From: Alitta virens
Taxonomy: Eukaryota > Annelida > Polychaeta > Phyllodocida > Nereididae
Reading direction: 5' to 3'
Assembly: GCA_932294295.1 (NCBI GenBank)
Contig: OW028574.1
Span: 9,992,215-10,056,214 of the forward strand
Length of the DNA stretch: 64,000 bases
Below, piece after piece: positions 42,089 through 55,925 of the stretch. Position 1 is the stretch's first letter, and each line of letters opens with the position of its first letter. The notes under the pieces are model-generated. The model was not told where the DNA came from, did no database searches, and was given only the letters and a program-made list of their open reading frames with translations. Position numbers and translations under genes: made by a program.

Positions 42089-44639
42089 TGGTGGAAAGTG
42101 ACCCATTTTAAAACTTGGATACAACTGGACTTGGCTGATTCTCAAAGACTTCTACAATTGAGTTCCTGAACCTAAGGCCTATGAAGAACCATCTACACCT
42201 GGTCAACTACAACTAAGACATCACATCAGCTGACAATAGATATTTGACATCTTATCTATATGTTTAAAGGTACTGTGGATTTTACTTTCTTTCAATTGAC
42301 AAAGTAATTCAGTGTGCTATAGGTTACTGTTTTCATGCTAGCCATTACCCTATACATAGTCAAGAGTGTTACAATTGTTAAGTCAGTATAAAATTTACTA
42401 CACCTATTACATACAATGGCTGAAGTCAAATTAATACATTACATATCAGAAAAATTCACAAATAAGCCAACACAACACGCATATGCCCACTGGTTGTTGA
42501 AGTCCAATCCTAATTGTTCACTATGGCTGAACTCTTCAGACCACCCCTGTCTTGCAGAATTGTCACAAGCACTTGCAAATTCGGATAAAAGAATTGTAGG
42601 TTCACATCGCATATATATGCACACACTACTTGGTATTCAAATCTAGCATATCAGTCAGGGTTAGGTTTAGTTCTCTCCTTTCGAGGATGATTGAGCTGCA
42701 TTCATTTTCATTTCCATTATCCATTTCCCATTATTCTCATTTCTCATATTCACAAACTTTCTTATTTATCTATTTATTTTTGATGAGTACAACTTAAATG
42801 TGTACTGAGCAGACGTCTCATGTCTCTCACATCTCTCGCAGATCAAATTTCGCACTGGTGCATCTTTGATTTCCTTAGACTGTGTCTTTGATGTTTCTAG
42901 CAAGAAGTATATACACTTTGGGATTTTTCCCAAACCCCTGGAATGCCGTATGGCTCCTTAAAATTTCAGTCACTTCTTTGCTCAAAATTGCTTTAATTGT
43001 TTTAAATGTTGGTAGGATTGAAATTCTTTCATCTTCCTATTTGGTGCATTTATCAAATTTCATGTGAGTGGAATTTAATGTCTCTTGTAATGTCTCACAT
43101 TGCCATTGTTACTCAAAGTGACATTCAAACAGGCTTATGTAATTGTCACAGAAGCATACTATGCATTCTAAAATTGGTTTGTGCCCCATTTAGGATGATC
43201 ACACATTCCAGTCATTCAATAAGTCAAATTACTCTGCCGGAAATGTCAATTGCATGCAATTACAGATTGCGTCACGTCACGCCAAATTGCTCAATGTACT
43301 GAAATTAAAACTGTCATTACAGACAAGTTTCTTAATTAAGTACAATGGCATATACAAATTTTACAGCTTACATTTTACAACCGAATTACAACCGTTTGCA
43401 CTCACCTGCATTTAGCACCTCTAGTGCTGCAGTCTTTGTACATTCTCCAGATGTTGGTCTGTTTACATACCCCTCGAGGGTTACGACACTTTCAGTGTCA
43501 ATAGGGGATACTAGGACAAATCTAATGTCTCATCATTTTGTAAATGATTCAGTTAATCACGAATTGTGATATTAAGTTATTTTTTTAACGATGTAATATG
43601 TCGAAATAATGTGACTTCATCCAGCTGAATAGAATAGTTCCTGTAGTAATATAGAATATGTGTAGCTTCTTGTAGTTTTTTTCAGTTTTGAGTCTAGGCT
43701 TGATACATGTAACTAAAAAGCACACTTGAACTTCACAATGTCCATTTTTGATATGCAGTATGCCACAAATGCCTGTATTTTATGTCTAATGATGTTGTCA
43801 AATCCTAGTACAGTGAAACTACAGTCAGAGTACATACGACAATGTTTTACGAAGTACTTCAAACCACAGACATGTTGGTCCATGTTTCCAACATCGGACG
43901 GGAAAGCTTGTCATGTATTTCTACAAATACAACATCCAGGCAGATGAACACACAAGAGGAAGTTCTAAAGTCCAGATCATCTCATATCCACAACAGCGAT
44001 GCGCTACGCCAAGCCAGACAACCACGTGGCATGGAAAATTACCATCGACGTATTGGCAACGTCCATGCGTTCCAAATGCATTTTCATGCAAATAATACAT
44101 CCACAATAAAACATTAGTTCCGTGTCATAATAATACACTCACTAATGAATAACTATTAAGGTGTAATAGTCATGTCAAAGAGATACATACCGCGAGATGC
44201 CAGCTTGATCCATCCACACGCTGCGAACACATCCAGACGACTGATGCGCACTACTCAGACGCTCAGCGAACCGTGACAACTAGGTCGATTCATCAAGCGA
44301 TCAAAACTAGGTCAAGTCATCGACCGATCAAGTCTACTAGTTAGCATGAACTCAATAGATTAGTATAAAAACAAAACAAAAACGTTTTGCTTGTATAATT
44401 ATACTAAGAATAATCAAATGATAAGTATATCGAAAACACTGTCCAAATTTAATAGTCCAGAAATCAACGCTTCTGATAAGTTTATATTTGAATTATTATA
44501 ACGTTATGTATTGAAGTTAATTTCCAAAATTATTGTTTCAATCAACTTTACATATTTATAATCCAGTAAATAATCATAGTCAATGGCTGCATCTTAAGCA
44601 ATCATCTCAGTATGATAATTTACTTTTATAGAGAAAGCA
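42089..44639 (+). mobile_element. Internal region of a non-coding LTR element
   Basis: About 2.55 kb between a PBS-like site (42089) and a purine-rich tract before 44640. The longest frames are 60-98 codons (e.g. 42416-42646, MAEVKLIHYISEKF) and carry no gag, protease, RT or integrase motif. A large retrotransposon derivative that relies on proteins made elsewhere is inferred; a very old decayed element is the alternative. Confidence 0.5.
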
Positions 44640-44878
44640 TGTCATGTATTTTTATTGCAATTTTAATATAAATTCAAATTAACAACTATTATGAAATACA
44701 ATTCATATTTATTTAATCATATACAAAAGTAAACTTACTGCATGTATAAGGTATTACTTGCATGTTATTTTGCCACATAGGCTAATCATATGTGTTATAT
44801 ATTGCTTACATTACTTATGGTATTTATGAGTACTTAACATTACTTATGTGTTAAATATAGCACTTCTAATTATATAAA
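44640..44878 (+). repeat. Partial 3' LTR, cut by the next element
   Basis: Matches the 5' LTR in its first 27 bases. It then has about 195 bp of extra or diverged AT-rich sequence, and matches again at acttctaattatataa (44862-44877 versus about 41595). It stops where GC-rich repeat-family sequence starts at 44879. Confidence 0.5.
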
Positions 44879-46356
44879 TTACCCGTGGAAGTCTGCGGAT
44901 TACCCGTGGAAGTCGGCGGATTACCTGTGGATTATCCATGCCTAATTTTAGCCGTAGTAAACCCGACGGCTTGTTGAAGGGTACTAGGGGTAAGTCGACG
45001 AGTAGTACGGGTGACTCGATGGCTTCCAAGGGTAACTCGCCGACTGCTACCAGTGTCAGCATCAGCGTAGGCAGGGAGGGGGTTGTATATCCTTTAAAAA
45101 GCTGCTGCTCCCCTAATATTAGTCCGATTTTCGTCAAATAACACTGAATTGTAGTACAATTAGCATATAAATCTATCTGTCTCTCTAAACTATCTATCTG
45201 TCTATCTAACTATCTACATTAAAGAATAGCGATTAATGTTGGGGGCGTTTTTGACAAGAATATTCTTGTTTTTGCCCAGTATACCTTATTAATTTTCCGC
45301 ACCTTATCTATCATATACTGCCATGCTGCAGGAAACACAAGGGTGCTGGACGGATGCTTTTCTCTTTGGCATTTTCGAAGTATAAAGTCAAGACTCGAAT
45401 GGTGTATTCAATAGTTTTGACCATCATATATACAATGTTTGGATGAGCTTTATTGCAATTCATTTCTACTCATTCTGCCAACTGGCCAATGGGAAGGACT
45501 TTTCCTTGGGTTTTGTAAAAGTCAATTAACCTATATATGTAATAGCAATCTGCCGTGACCGTTATGTCAATTGCTATTAGCATTTTAAATGATACAAAGA
45601 ATGGGGTAAATCATGCTTTTTCATCATTGATCACAAGCATTAATTGAAATTCTGAATTTCAACTGATTCCTGTTTATTATGCATATTAAAGAGGGAGATT
45701 GTCTATAATTTGTTTTGATCATGGATGGAACATGCAATATCAATTTTAATTCAATTGGATTATTTTCAGAAACAACAAGAACGAAATATTAATAATTTAT
45801 ACAAAATAAAATAAATATGTAAAATGATTACTCTAAACTAGAGTATATTCAGGTTTCAACTGAAGAAGATAGATGAATAAGAAAGCATATGAAGCTGCTT
45901 AATATTTGGTCTTTTAAATTATATACAACCCCCTCTGCTGATGCATGTACAAAATAAAATTTGACGAGTGACTCGCCGGGTTCTACGAGAGACTCGCCGA
46001 CTTTCCCGGGGCTGTTGTAGCTACCTTGCTTAACTTCTTCAGAACCCTGTGAGTTACTCCTACAACTCGGCGAGTTACTCCTACAACTGGGCGCGTAACT
46101 CCTACAACTCGGCGAGTTACTCCTGGAAGCCGTCGAGACTCTCGTGGAATCCGTCCACTAAATTGGCCGTACCCGCTGAGTCACCGTTAGAACCCGACGA
46201 GTCACCCGTAGAACCCGTCGAGTCACCCGTCGGATGATGCCCCGCCCCTTTTTGCCGCCAGAATCCGTCGCCAACCCGGTGAAAAAGCCTCTTGCATAAC
46301 CGTTATGTAATACTACGGGTTCACTACGGCAAAACCGGCTATGTGAGACCTAGGCT
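44879..46356. mobile_element. Second copy of the GC-rich inverted-repeat element, left end missing
   Basis: 44879-45060 matches the interior of 11318-12285 (e.g. ccctaattttag/cctaattttag, then gtagtaaacccgacggcttg). 45960-46356 matches its right half, including gaacccgtcgagtcacccg and the right terminal repeat aaaaccggctatgtgaga, ending before TTA (46357-46359). The left terminal repeat is absent. The middle, about 45100-45955, is AT-rich sequence not shared with the other copy. Confidence 0.7.
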
Positions 46357-46392
46357 TTACTAGCATTTCCTAATACAAAATTACTTACTTAC

Positions 46393-49300
46393 TTCTGTTT
46401 TATTGTCGCATTAGTTTTTTCATCCAATCCATTTGTTTGTGGATGATACGCTGCAGTCACTGTGTGCGTTATCTTTAATCTGTCACATAATTTCTTATTG
46501 ATCTGCATTTGAAAACAAAATATAAAGCCAAACATTTTTGCAGTAATAACATCCCAGTCGTGAGCAACACAGTATGCAATACACAAAATTAGGTGCTATA
46601 ACATATCAGGGGCCCTGAAGAACCTAACATTCTAAAAAGTTACTACACGAAATGAGGCAGGGAGGTGTCCATGCCCAACCCCTTCATAGTCGGACAATAA
46701 CATGTTAACGATATATTGTACTCATAAAATATTTCACTACTGGCCCACTGTAATAGAGGCACATGGGATATTTTTAAAATTATGTATGATGTATACCCAT
46801 CATAAGAACTAATCGGGGGGAAGGGGCAATTGTCAAGCTAGAGGATTAGGAATTTTAAGTATTCAATATTTACCAAAAATGGTTAACATCATGAAATTTT
46901 GGTTTTAGCTTATTAAATGGTATAGTAAGCTACCCTAAAAATGTAACCCAACCCCCCTATTGGACTCCTCCTCTCTTTCTCACCTCCTCAATCAACCATT
47001 AATCGTGGCAAGAAATTGTCTTAGAGGGCTACATTTCCCATATATATCCTATCTATCTATGTATTTATCATGTACCTATCTATATATCAAGCTATCTACA
47101 TAATATTATCTACCTATCTACCTATCTACGTATTTATCTATCTGTCTAACTATTTTCAAAATGACCATAAAGGTCATTTTAAAGATCATTTTGTCCTCAA
47201 AAGTTTAAAAAAATGTTTATTTTCAAAATATCTAAAAAAAGCAAAGGATTGACGTTTTGAAATGGAATTTGAGTATTTAAAGGAAAATTAATGTTGTAAT
47301 TTAGAAACTGAATCACTTTTGTCGTTTCCGCATTTGTAGATTTTTTTAAACCCGATTATCATTTATGCCAGGGATTTCCCTGTGGACACAATTTCATAGT
47401 CAGAAAGGGCTGATGATATTGCGTACCAATATATCTTCTGCATTTTTTACTTATTTAACAGTTTCAGCTCTCATGATGCTTGATAATGACACATACCAAG
47501 GCCTGAGATATTATTCTAGTTGTTGTCAAGTACGTTCACTTTTGTCATATCCGCATTTGTAGATATTTTTAAAAACCTGATTATTATATAAAAACCGGGA
47601 AATAACAACATTACCTGTTAAGGCTGATGAGTGAAAGTAGCTTTAAAAGGAAATGAGTGGCAGCCTATTTTCTTGTTTGAAACTAACATACATCCTCAGT
47701 ATTTTAAAAGATTTAATCTATGTTCACTACTGTTGTATCACCAACATAAATTCAGTTAATAAAAGGTGATGCAATATGCACTTTATTGATATTCATTAAA
47801 TTCATAAAATAAGAGGCATGATGTAAAAAATACCTGATTCACAAATTCTCTGCCCTGATCAGTCAAAATGAATGATGAAGCACCATGTCTGTAAAAGATT
47901 TCCAGCAGACATTTCGTGACAGACTCAGCAGACTTGTCCTTAATGGGGAAAGCCTCTACCCATTTGGTGAAGTAATCTGTGGCTGTAAGGATGTCTGAAG
48001 CCGTTGAATGTAGGGGTTCCCCCTGCTGGTGTTGTTATGTCCACACCTAGCATTTCCCAAGGTCCTGTCACCTGCAAGAAGACAGTTGTATTTCGAAAGA
48101 AGTTCAATTCAGTTATAAGAGATGTGACTTCAGGTGGCCAGAAAGAATGAAGTTCTCACTCTCAAAAGAGATTGTCATTTTCTGACAAATGTTTGTTTCA
48201 CTGGTGTCCATCCAAAAGTTTGTTAACAAACAGCAAAGATATTGTTTGTCCTCAGACATTGAACGTGTTCGCTAAACAAAATCATTGTTTCATTCAAACA
48301 ATCGTTACATGTCTTATATACATATATAATATGACAATAAAGTTATAAAATGTTAAAAAATAAATATAAACACTTTAATTCTTCAAAATTATATGCATAT
48401 ATTTGTAAACACAAGTATAGGGGTTTGCAGGGACCATGGCAACAAGATCAAGGGAATGTAGCAAACAACAACTATTTTTTTCTTCATATAAATATCCAAA
48501 TGATTTTTTCAATGTGAAAGTACTATAATTTAGACATTTTATAACCAAATGGTACATGTAGTTATGATAGTACTTAAGATAAAGAGGTTTTGTTGTAAAA
48601 TATTAAGATCTTACATATTTTCCCTCATTACTACGCTTTTTTAGTCATATTATGAAAAAATTTCAAGCATGTACTGTAGGTGCAGTGGTGTCAGAGATTT
48701 ACTCTGGAAACGAAAAATAACAATATTAAAATAGAACTATGTTTTATTATGTAGGATTTACCTTGATAGGTTGTAGGGATGCATGGTGCACGGGTGGTGG
48801 CATAACCTGACAGGCATGGCATTCTGATAGTGAAAGTAAGTCACAAATAAAAGATGTTAATATTCATTAACTGAAAAATATAGTTTTTTATGAGCAGTGT
48901 CAAGATATGATGTAACATATAGGGCTTTCAGAATATTATCAGACATTTGTCCTTGAGGCAAGTAAAAGTAATAATTCAAGGTGAAATGTAAAATAAAAAC
49001 AGGCAATTTGAGAACTCTTTTGTATGGAGTGTTTGACAAGATGTTTTGTTTCATCTGCTTGACATTTCAGGTACAATTTGTTTGAGCTATATCTATGTGT
49101 AATTACTCCTCATAAGTAGGATTATTACCGCCAAATGGGGCAATTACTATAACTCAACATTGACCTGCCATATTTTCACCAAATTTGGTTTGCATTTTGG
49201 AGTAGCTGCATTACTTTTTGCTGTTTCTTGTGAGGACCTCTGGTTGAAGGTAAAAGCTAAGGATGAACTTCACCATCATCCAAAGGTCAGTAACTTGAAA

Positions 49301-49680
49301 CTTCAAAATAAGGTTTCTGGTGACCTTAATTTGATATTATAGTATTAAGAACAAAGAAGCATGACTGAAATACTGATGAATATCTAATGGAACCTCTTCT
49401 CTGAGAAAGAAATTGGATAAGAAAATTGGCAAAATTACAAATATTATGGTTTCATTATTTACATACTGTGATCCACATATTCAAAGATATTTATTTGGTT
49501 ACACAACTAATATTAACTTCATTGCATCTCAATAATATAATTTTACTCATCTGTGAAGGATGACTTTTCTGAGGACAATAAAGAACATAGGGTAGTAAAC
49601 TGACCCATTTTCGAATGTCCTCTGTCACCCCTGGCCACAAGAACCTTTGGCTGATGGCCGAGCATACAACGCAATTTCAG
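46393..49680 (-). CDS. Intron-split DDE integrase gene (gypsy/Ginger/KRBA2-like)
   Basis: Exons on minus: about 49680-49601, 48823-48762, 48071-47834, 46502-46393. They read in order SQRFLWPGVTEDIRKW (end of the H2C2 zinc region), CHACQVMPPPVHHASLQPI, then PWEMLGVDITTP, ILTATDYFTKWVEAFP, HGASSFILTDQGREFVNQ, and INKKLCDRLKITHTVTAAYH, PQTNGLDEKTNATIKQ. The D, D, E triad of the integrase core is visible (GVDI, TDQG, DEKT). Splice sites are good (CAG|GTATTT, GCAG|AT, AA|GTAAGTAAG) and phases agree, apart from a 1-2 base shift beside a G-run near 48020. Introns split the core at the same place a spliced host gene would. Either a Ginger-type DNA transposon or a domesticated integrase; the ends were not found. 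Confidence 0.75.
46965..47060 (+). repeat. SINE 3' fragment (copy C) with TATC tail
   Basis: ggactcctcctctc, ctcctcaatcaacc, gtggcaagaaat and agagggct match, in the opposite orientation, the 3' body of the SINE at 11050-11140. The copy ends in a (TATC)n run. It lies in an intron of the integrase gene. Confidence 0.6.
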
Positions 49681-51010
49681 CTAATTTTTCAATATTTTCC
49701 ATTATTATGAATATGTATAAAATAAATTTGTAGGAGCAAAGTCAAATTTAAGGGGGGGGGGGCCGGGGGATATATACCCATGACTTTTTTGGGAAGGGTG
49801 AATGATCCATGCAGTCATCTCCCCCCCCCCCCCCCCCTGAAATTGACAAAAGAAAATTGCCTTGTAGCAGATATTATGGTGGCCAAGGAGAACATTTTTT
49901 GTGCGAAGCTTTCATGAAACGTTTACCTTCGCACCATGACAGTAATAGTACCCCCCAACAGTGTGGGTTTCGCACAATGAAAGATAGGGCTAATTCAGTT
50001 AACTGCTTGTATGCAAATTTCTAAGAGGGCCATCCTCCAACTCCCTTCACCTCGATCCTCCCCTGCCCCCTTATCCTCTCCTCCACTTCCACTGTAAATC
50101 ATTCGAAATTTCAGTGAAGTTGTTTCATATAGTCTGAAAGCCCAAGTTTGCAAGCCTGCTTATTGGTCATACCTAGCCTTCCAGACCAAGGAGGTTTAGG
50201 TGGGGCCAGGAAAATTTTCAAGCAAGCTAAGTACCCCTCCCGCCAAAAATGTTTTTTGTCATTTACTCAATTAATAGTGCATCTCGTGCATTGTTTTTTG
50301 CAGGACATATTTAACTGTAATATGGGCATCAGTGGATATGTATAACATCTGTGTGTCTTTAGTATTTATGTAGCTAATTAGCTAAAACCATCAGTAAAGG
50401 GGGGGGGGGGCAGGTTAGCATTTTCGTAGCCAAAAATTACTTTCCTGGTTATTTTCTTTGTTCGAAAGTTGGTAGTTTCTTGGGGCGAAAGTTGGTAGTT
50501 TCATGTGGCAAATGTTGGTACTTTTCTGGGGGCGAAAATCGGTAATTTTTGAGACATGAAATTAGGTCTGTTGCTGTGGTAAAGTTTAGACAGTGGTGGA
50601 CTCGTGGTACAAAACCACGAGACAACGATATTAACTGTTTGGCCACCATACAATATGGCTAATGCATAACCATGACCACTATGAAAAGAATGGAAATGCA
50701 GTGCCTGTATCTTAGATCGCTGATTTGTGGAAATAACACAGTTCATAAAAATAAAGAATTACATTATTTTTATAATTATTAGGGTATATTTTGAACATAA
50801 ATATGTGTATTTGAATATATTTTTCATAAATATCTGATATACAAAAAGTATGGCAATGAAGATAAGACATACATAGATATGCACTTATTCAATATTTATG
50901 CATGTCATAGTAAACATACAGTGCCAGGGTTTAGGGAATGCAGCATACAATGCAATTTCAGCTAATTTTTTAATATTTTCCATTAGTAGGAGCAAAGTCA
51001 AATTTCAATC
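49665..51010. repeat. Pair of short duplicated segments (49665-49755 and 50938-51010)
   Basis: agcatacaacgcaatttcagctaattt... at 49665 recurs as agcatacaatgcaatttcag... at 50939. Both continue through aatattttccatta and taggagcaaagtcaaattt. The left copy begins in the first visible integrase exon, so the right one is a partial duplicate of that border. The DNA between them holds poly-G/C runs and no gene. Confidence 0.6.
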
Positions 51011-54000
51011 CCTTTACTTAAAACGTTTTTATAATATTACTAAAATAGTCTAGTTATGCCTTTTGGAAGTTTTTATGACCACAAGTAATGTAAAATTTTG
51101 TATTAAGATGAAAAGGTGATAAGTAATAGATTTCTCAAACCTGTATATCGCAGCTACTATTTTACCTACACGCATTTTGTATTAAAAAAGAATATATAAC
51201 TTATAGTACTTTCACTTGCAAACCTTCATTTGGTTTATATTGCACATTATTTCCATAATGAGAAATATAAAGATCAGATCATTAAGAAACGTCAAATTCT
51301 AAAAACGTCCAGGTTGGAGCATTGTTTTGCCTCCAAAAAATGGGAAAAGTTCTAATAATTGGATATCAGGAAAATTAAACCTTAATTAAAGCTGGATTAA
51401 AAAAGGTTTTTGTAGTACCATAAATGCTATAAAAAGAAAAGAAAATGCTTCTAACTCATGAATTCGACAACCTAAACTGTCTTGATTGTAATAAATCATT
51501 AAATATTGCTACATTTTAGGTAATTATCCATTGCAATGTGATGAAGTGCATTGCCTATTTGTGGTTTCAGATCTGATGCATTTATTTTATTCATGCCGTA
51601 ATCGAAGTACAAATACATTTTTGTACAAAATAAAATTTAAAGTATGAAAATAGAACGAACATTTTCGAGGCTATCAATGACCATAAATGCACAATCACAG
51701 AAACTATCAGTACGTAATTTTAATGCAATAGATTTTGTCATATTCTTTAACAATCCAGCTTTAACATAAATTAAAACAGCTATCTTTCTCTGTATCTTAG
51801 TTAACAATTGATGTTTGTATAGTCTAGACTTTGCGTGCTTTCAGAACAGATTTAGTTACAATTCTGATTGGGGGGGGGGGGGGGAGCAAAAGCTTGAATA
51901 TTAAGATTTTCTGAGTCAATATAGAAGGGGGGGGGGGTACGGCCTGGATCCGCCAGTGGCTAATGATATATTATCTATTATTTCATTATCTAATTTTAAA
52001 ATTGCAAAAGTAATAGGGGTAATTGTGCTATATGGATTTAGTCATGGCAGTCAAAACCTAATGGTAGCCACGCCCTCACCTGTCAATCAATTTTCATCCA
52101 CTCGCACCTGACATCCGTCGTCCATTTTTTACCCATCCGTTTCCGTCATCCGTTGTCTGCAGTATACCTTTCCATATGTACGTCATACAAAAACACAATC
52201 CTGTTGTTACCCATCTTATTAATTGCAGTGAAACGCCAAGACAACGATCACAGGGGGCCACAGATTTTGTGTCAGTGTTAATTGTACGGTGTCATTTTCA
52301 AGTGCAATTAGCTATAAAACATAAGTAGTATAATTGACAATATAATCCAATAAGGCTTAGAAAAACATCATCAGTGACTGCATTGTCTACTAATATTTCA
52401 TGTATACATAATATTAAAAGTAGACTTAAAAAAGAACTTAATGGTCAACAGTCTTTATATTTATACCCTTGCTCTTAGTATTTAGATTTTTCTTTTTATA
52501 ACAATTTAAATAATTAGTAAATAGCTGTTTTTCATATATGATGGGATAGATTAAATGTTCTAACTGTAGAACTACTTTCATTGTATTGGTTTATCTAGGA
52601 TAAGGTAATCAATAATTTAAAGTTTGATCATATATTATTGATACAATTTCCCTAAGTCAAGACAGTGAGCACAAAAATATTACATAAGTCCGAATTTATT
52701 GCATAAGAATTTTTAAAGATGGTTTTTTTTTCCTTTTTCAACAAAAAACACTTAAAAATATAGCCTACCTGAATGTAAACTCATATGTGGCTCTTATATA
52801 GTAGGCATACAGGTAGGCTCAATAACTTATAATTATTAATTAATAACCTTAATTATTGAGCAGCTTGGCCCATTTGTATTTTAAACTTTTTCATTAAATG
52901 TTCTGAACAAAACAATAATTTAAAAGTGGCTGTGATTTATGCAAGGTTATGGAAAACATATCATATCACCATATAACAGCATTTATAAGAACACACTTTT
53001 TAAAGACAAAATAAGCAATATTACTTAATGTAGTTGCTTGTTTTGAAGTTATTAGGCTACTGTATCAGCTCCATGTGAGAAACACTTTTTGCCTTGGCCT
53101 AGATCTTTGGCCTTGGCCTATATTCATTAAATGCTCACTTTTTGCCTTGGCCTTCTCACCTGACTTTCTTCAACTAAAGACATTCATCTTTAACTTACCT
53201 GAAGATGTTGGAGGAGTACAAAACTTCACCTTGCAATTGCTTGGCTTCTATACTAGTTCATTTGTACCTATCTTATCATCTAGAATTTATTTAAAGCAAC
53301 AATGAGAAAATTCACTAGTACCTAATTTATATAATAAATAAAGAAATATACTAATGACAAATGACTGACTATTTGTCAGCTGTCATATTCTGTTGTGCTG
53401 ACTGACAGACAGACTGACTTAACTGAACTGACTGATTGAACTGATCAGCTGGACTGACATACTTATTATTAAACAGGCTGAATACTGTGCAACAAGATCA
53501 TATCAATTTAGGTGTATGCACACTTTTTTTATAATTAGACTTAATTTCGCACAATAGTCTTTTTATTGCGCACAGTCGAGACCACCTAAATCACTACTAA
53601 GACCACCTACCTCACTATTAAAACAAGGTCACATCATCTTTAAGATTACCTCTCTATGAAGACCACCTTATAACCACATTACTAAGCACATCACATTGGC
53701 CCCCCCCCCATCTCATAATACTGAATATCATAATACTGAAAAATTACAATAAAATAATAATATATGAAATGAATCACAATCGCGTAGTAGCTGTTATACA
53801 TTTACTGCACCATCCAAAATTATTAACATTTTGCTAAATTACATGAGGTTTATAGGCCTCATTGTCAAAGATTTCAAAATGTCAGTTTATCAAATCACAT
53901 TGGTTAGCACCAAATGATAAATGTCCGCATTGACGTAGTTTCCATATAATAGGTAACTTAAGATAAAATGTCTAGCACATAATACATAGAATAAACAAAA

Positions 54001-54270
54001 TAACATAAAACATAGAATAAACAAAAGAATAGTGACAGTTGCAAAAACATTTACATTAAAGTTTTCTAATAATAAGAATAGTCCACTGTCAGACAGCATT
54101 GCACTGGCCCTGCCTTTAATTGTCCAGGTATGCAACAGGTAGGTTTGACCCTGTGAGCTTACCATAACACATAATACTCTGACACAATGCCCACATTTTG
54201 TCTAATGTACTAACATGAATGTTTTGTGGTTGATTCAAATTATGGTCCAATTTCTCAAAGGTTTTAAATT
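51011..54270. other. Gene-free, AT-rich with G/C homopolymer runs
   Basis: No protein or RNA was recognised. G-runs of 9-16 lie at about 51870-51885 and 51928-51936, and a C-run at about 53700. A short ctttttgccttggcct word recurs three times at 53083-53150. Confidence 0.4.
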
Positions 54271-54277
54271 TTTGAAT

Positions 54278-54465
54278 TAATAGAAAGATAGATAGATAGA
54301 TAAATAGAAGGACAGAAGGATAGATAGATAGATTAATAGATATATAGATAGATAGATTGATTGATATGATTGATATATTGGTTGATATATTGATACATAT
54401 AACATAGATACATATATAGATAGATTGATTTAGATTGATATGATTGATAGATTGATAGATAGCTG

Positions 54466-54512
<47 letters not shown>

Positions 54513-55370
54513 GGATAGATATATTGATTGATTGATTGATAGTTTGATAAATAGATAGATATTGATTGATTGATAGATAGATTGATATTGATTGATTGAT
54601 TGATTGATTGATAGATTGATTAATAGATTGATAGATTGATTAATATATTGATTGATTGATTTATAGATTGATAGAAAGATAGATAGATTTATTTATTTAT
54701 TGATTGATAGATAGATATATAGATTGATTGATTGATATATTGATAGATTGATTAATATATTGATTGATTAATAGATTGATTGATATTGATTGATTGATTG
54801 ATAGATTAATAGATTGATAGATATATTTATTGATTGATAGATTGATAGATATATTGATTGATTGAGTGATTGATTGATAGATTGATAGTTAAATTGACTG
54901 ATAGATAGATTGATTGATGGATTCATAGATTGATAGATTGATATGCAGGCAGGTAGGCATATATAGATGGATAGAAGGAAAAATAGGTAGATAGATAGAT
55001 AGATTGATTGATACATTGATACATTGATAGATGATAGATAGATCGATTGATAGATAGATTGATAGACTGATAGATTGATAGATTGATTTATAGATTGAAT
55101 GATTGATAGATTAATAGATTGATTGATAGATAGATAGATTGACTGATTGATTGATTGATTGATATTGATAGATTGATTAATAGATTGATAGATGATAGAT
55201 TGATAGATAGATGTATTGATTGATTGATTGATTGATTATAAATTGACTGATAGATAGATTAATTGATTGATAGCTGATGGATTGATACGCAGGCAGGCAG
55301 ATAGATGGATAGAAGGAAAGATAGATAGATAGATTGATTGATTGAAAGAAAGAAAGAAAAGAAAAAAAGT
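54278..55370. repeat. GATA/GATT microsatellite array
   Basis: About 1.1 kb of interspersed gata, gatt and gattgata units with rare interruptions (e.g. gcaggcaggtaggc at about 54945, again at about 55290), ending in a GAAA run. ORFs here (such as the minus one at 54768-55016, SIYLSI-type) are only the repeat translated. Confidence 0.95.
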
Positions 55371-55925
55371 ACGACAGTAACTTATATAATATATATATAT
55401 ATTATTTTATTGACAACGCAATATCAGTGCAGATACATGTGTCATAAAAAATAAAAATGAAGTAAAGGAAGAGAAGAAAATAATAATATATACATATAAA
55501 ATAAAGAAAATATAATAAAATAAAGGCATGAAATTTTTCTAAAACGCTATAGTAAAAACATAAATAACTATATACAGCAGGTAATGAACTAATAAATATA
55601 TGTATCTTTGAGCACCTAGTACAATTAACACAACTGGTAATACTGATATATAATGAGCACCTATCACGAAGGGTTGAAACAAGATAACATACAATTCAGT
55701 CTACATAAGTGAATACAATGAACAAGATATGTACAAAAGAAAAAAATAAATAAAAAAATTAAAAATAATAATAAAACACACACGCATATATATACAAATG
55801 AAAATCCAAACACTTGGAAACAGCTTTTTCAATGTGCCACCAACCACTCTGATAGGTCCAAGAGGTAATGGACAATTTACCTGACTAATCAATTCCTAGT
55901 ACTATGATAATTGAGAACCTAATAC

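Noticed and set aside
54768..55016. Minus-strand ORF of Ser-Ile-Tyr-Leu repeats
   Set aside because: Translation of the GATA/GATT array.
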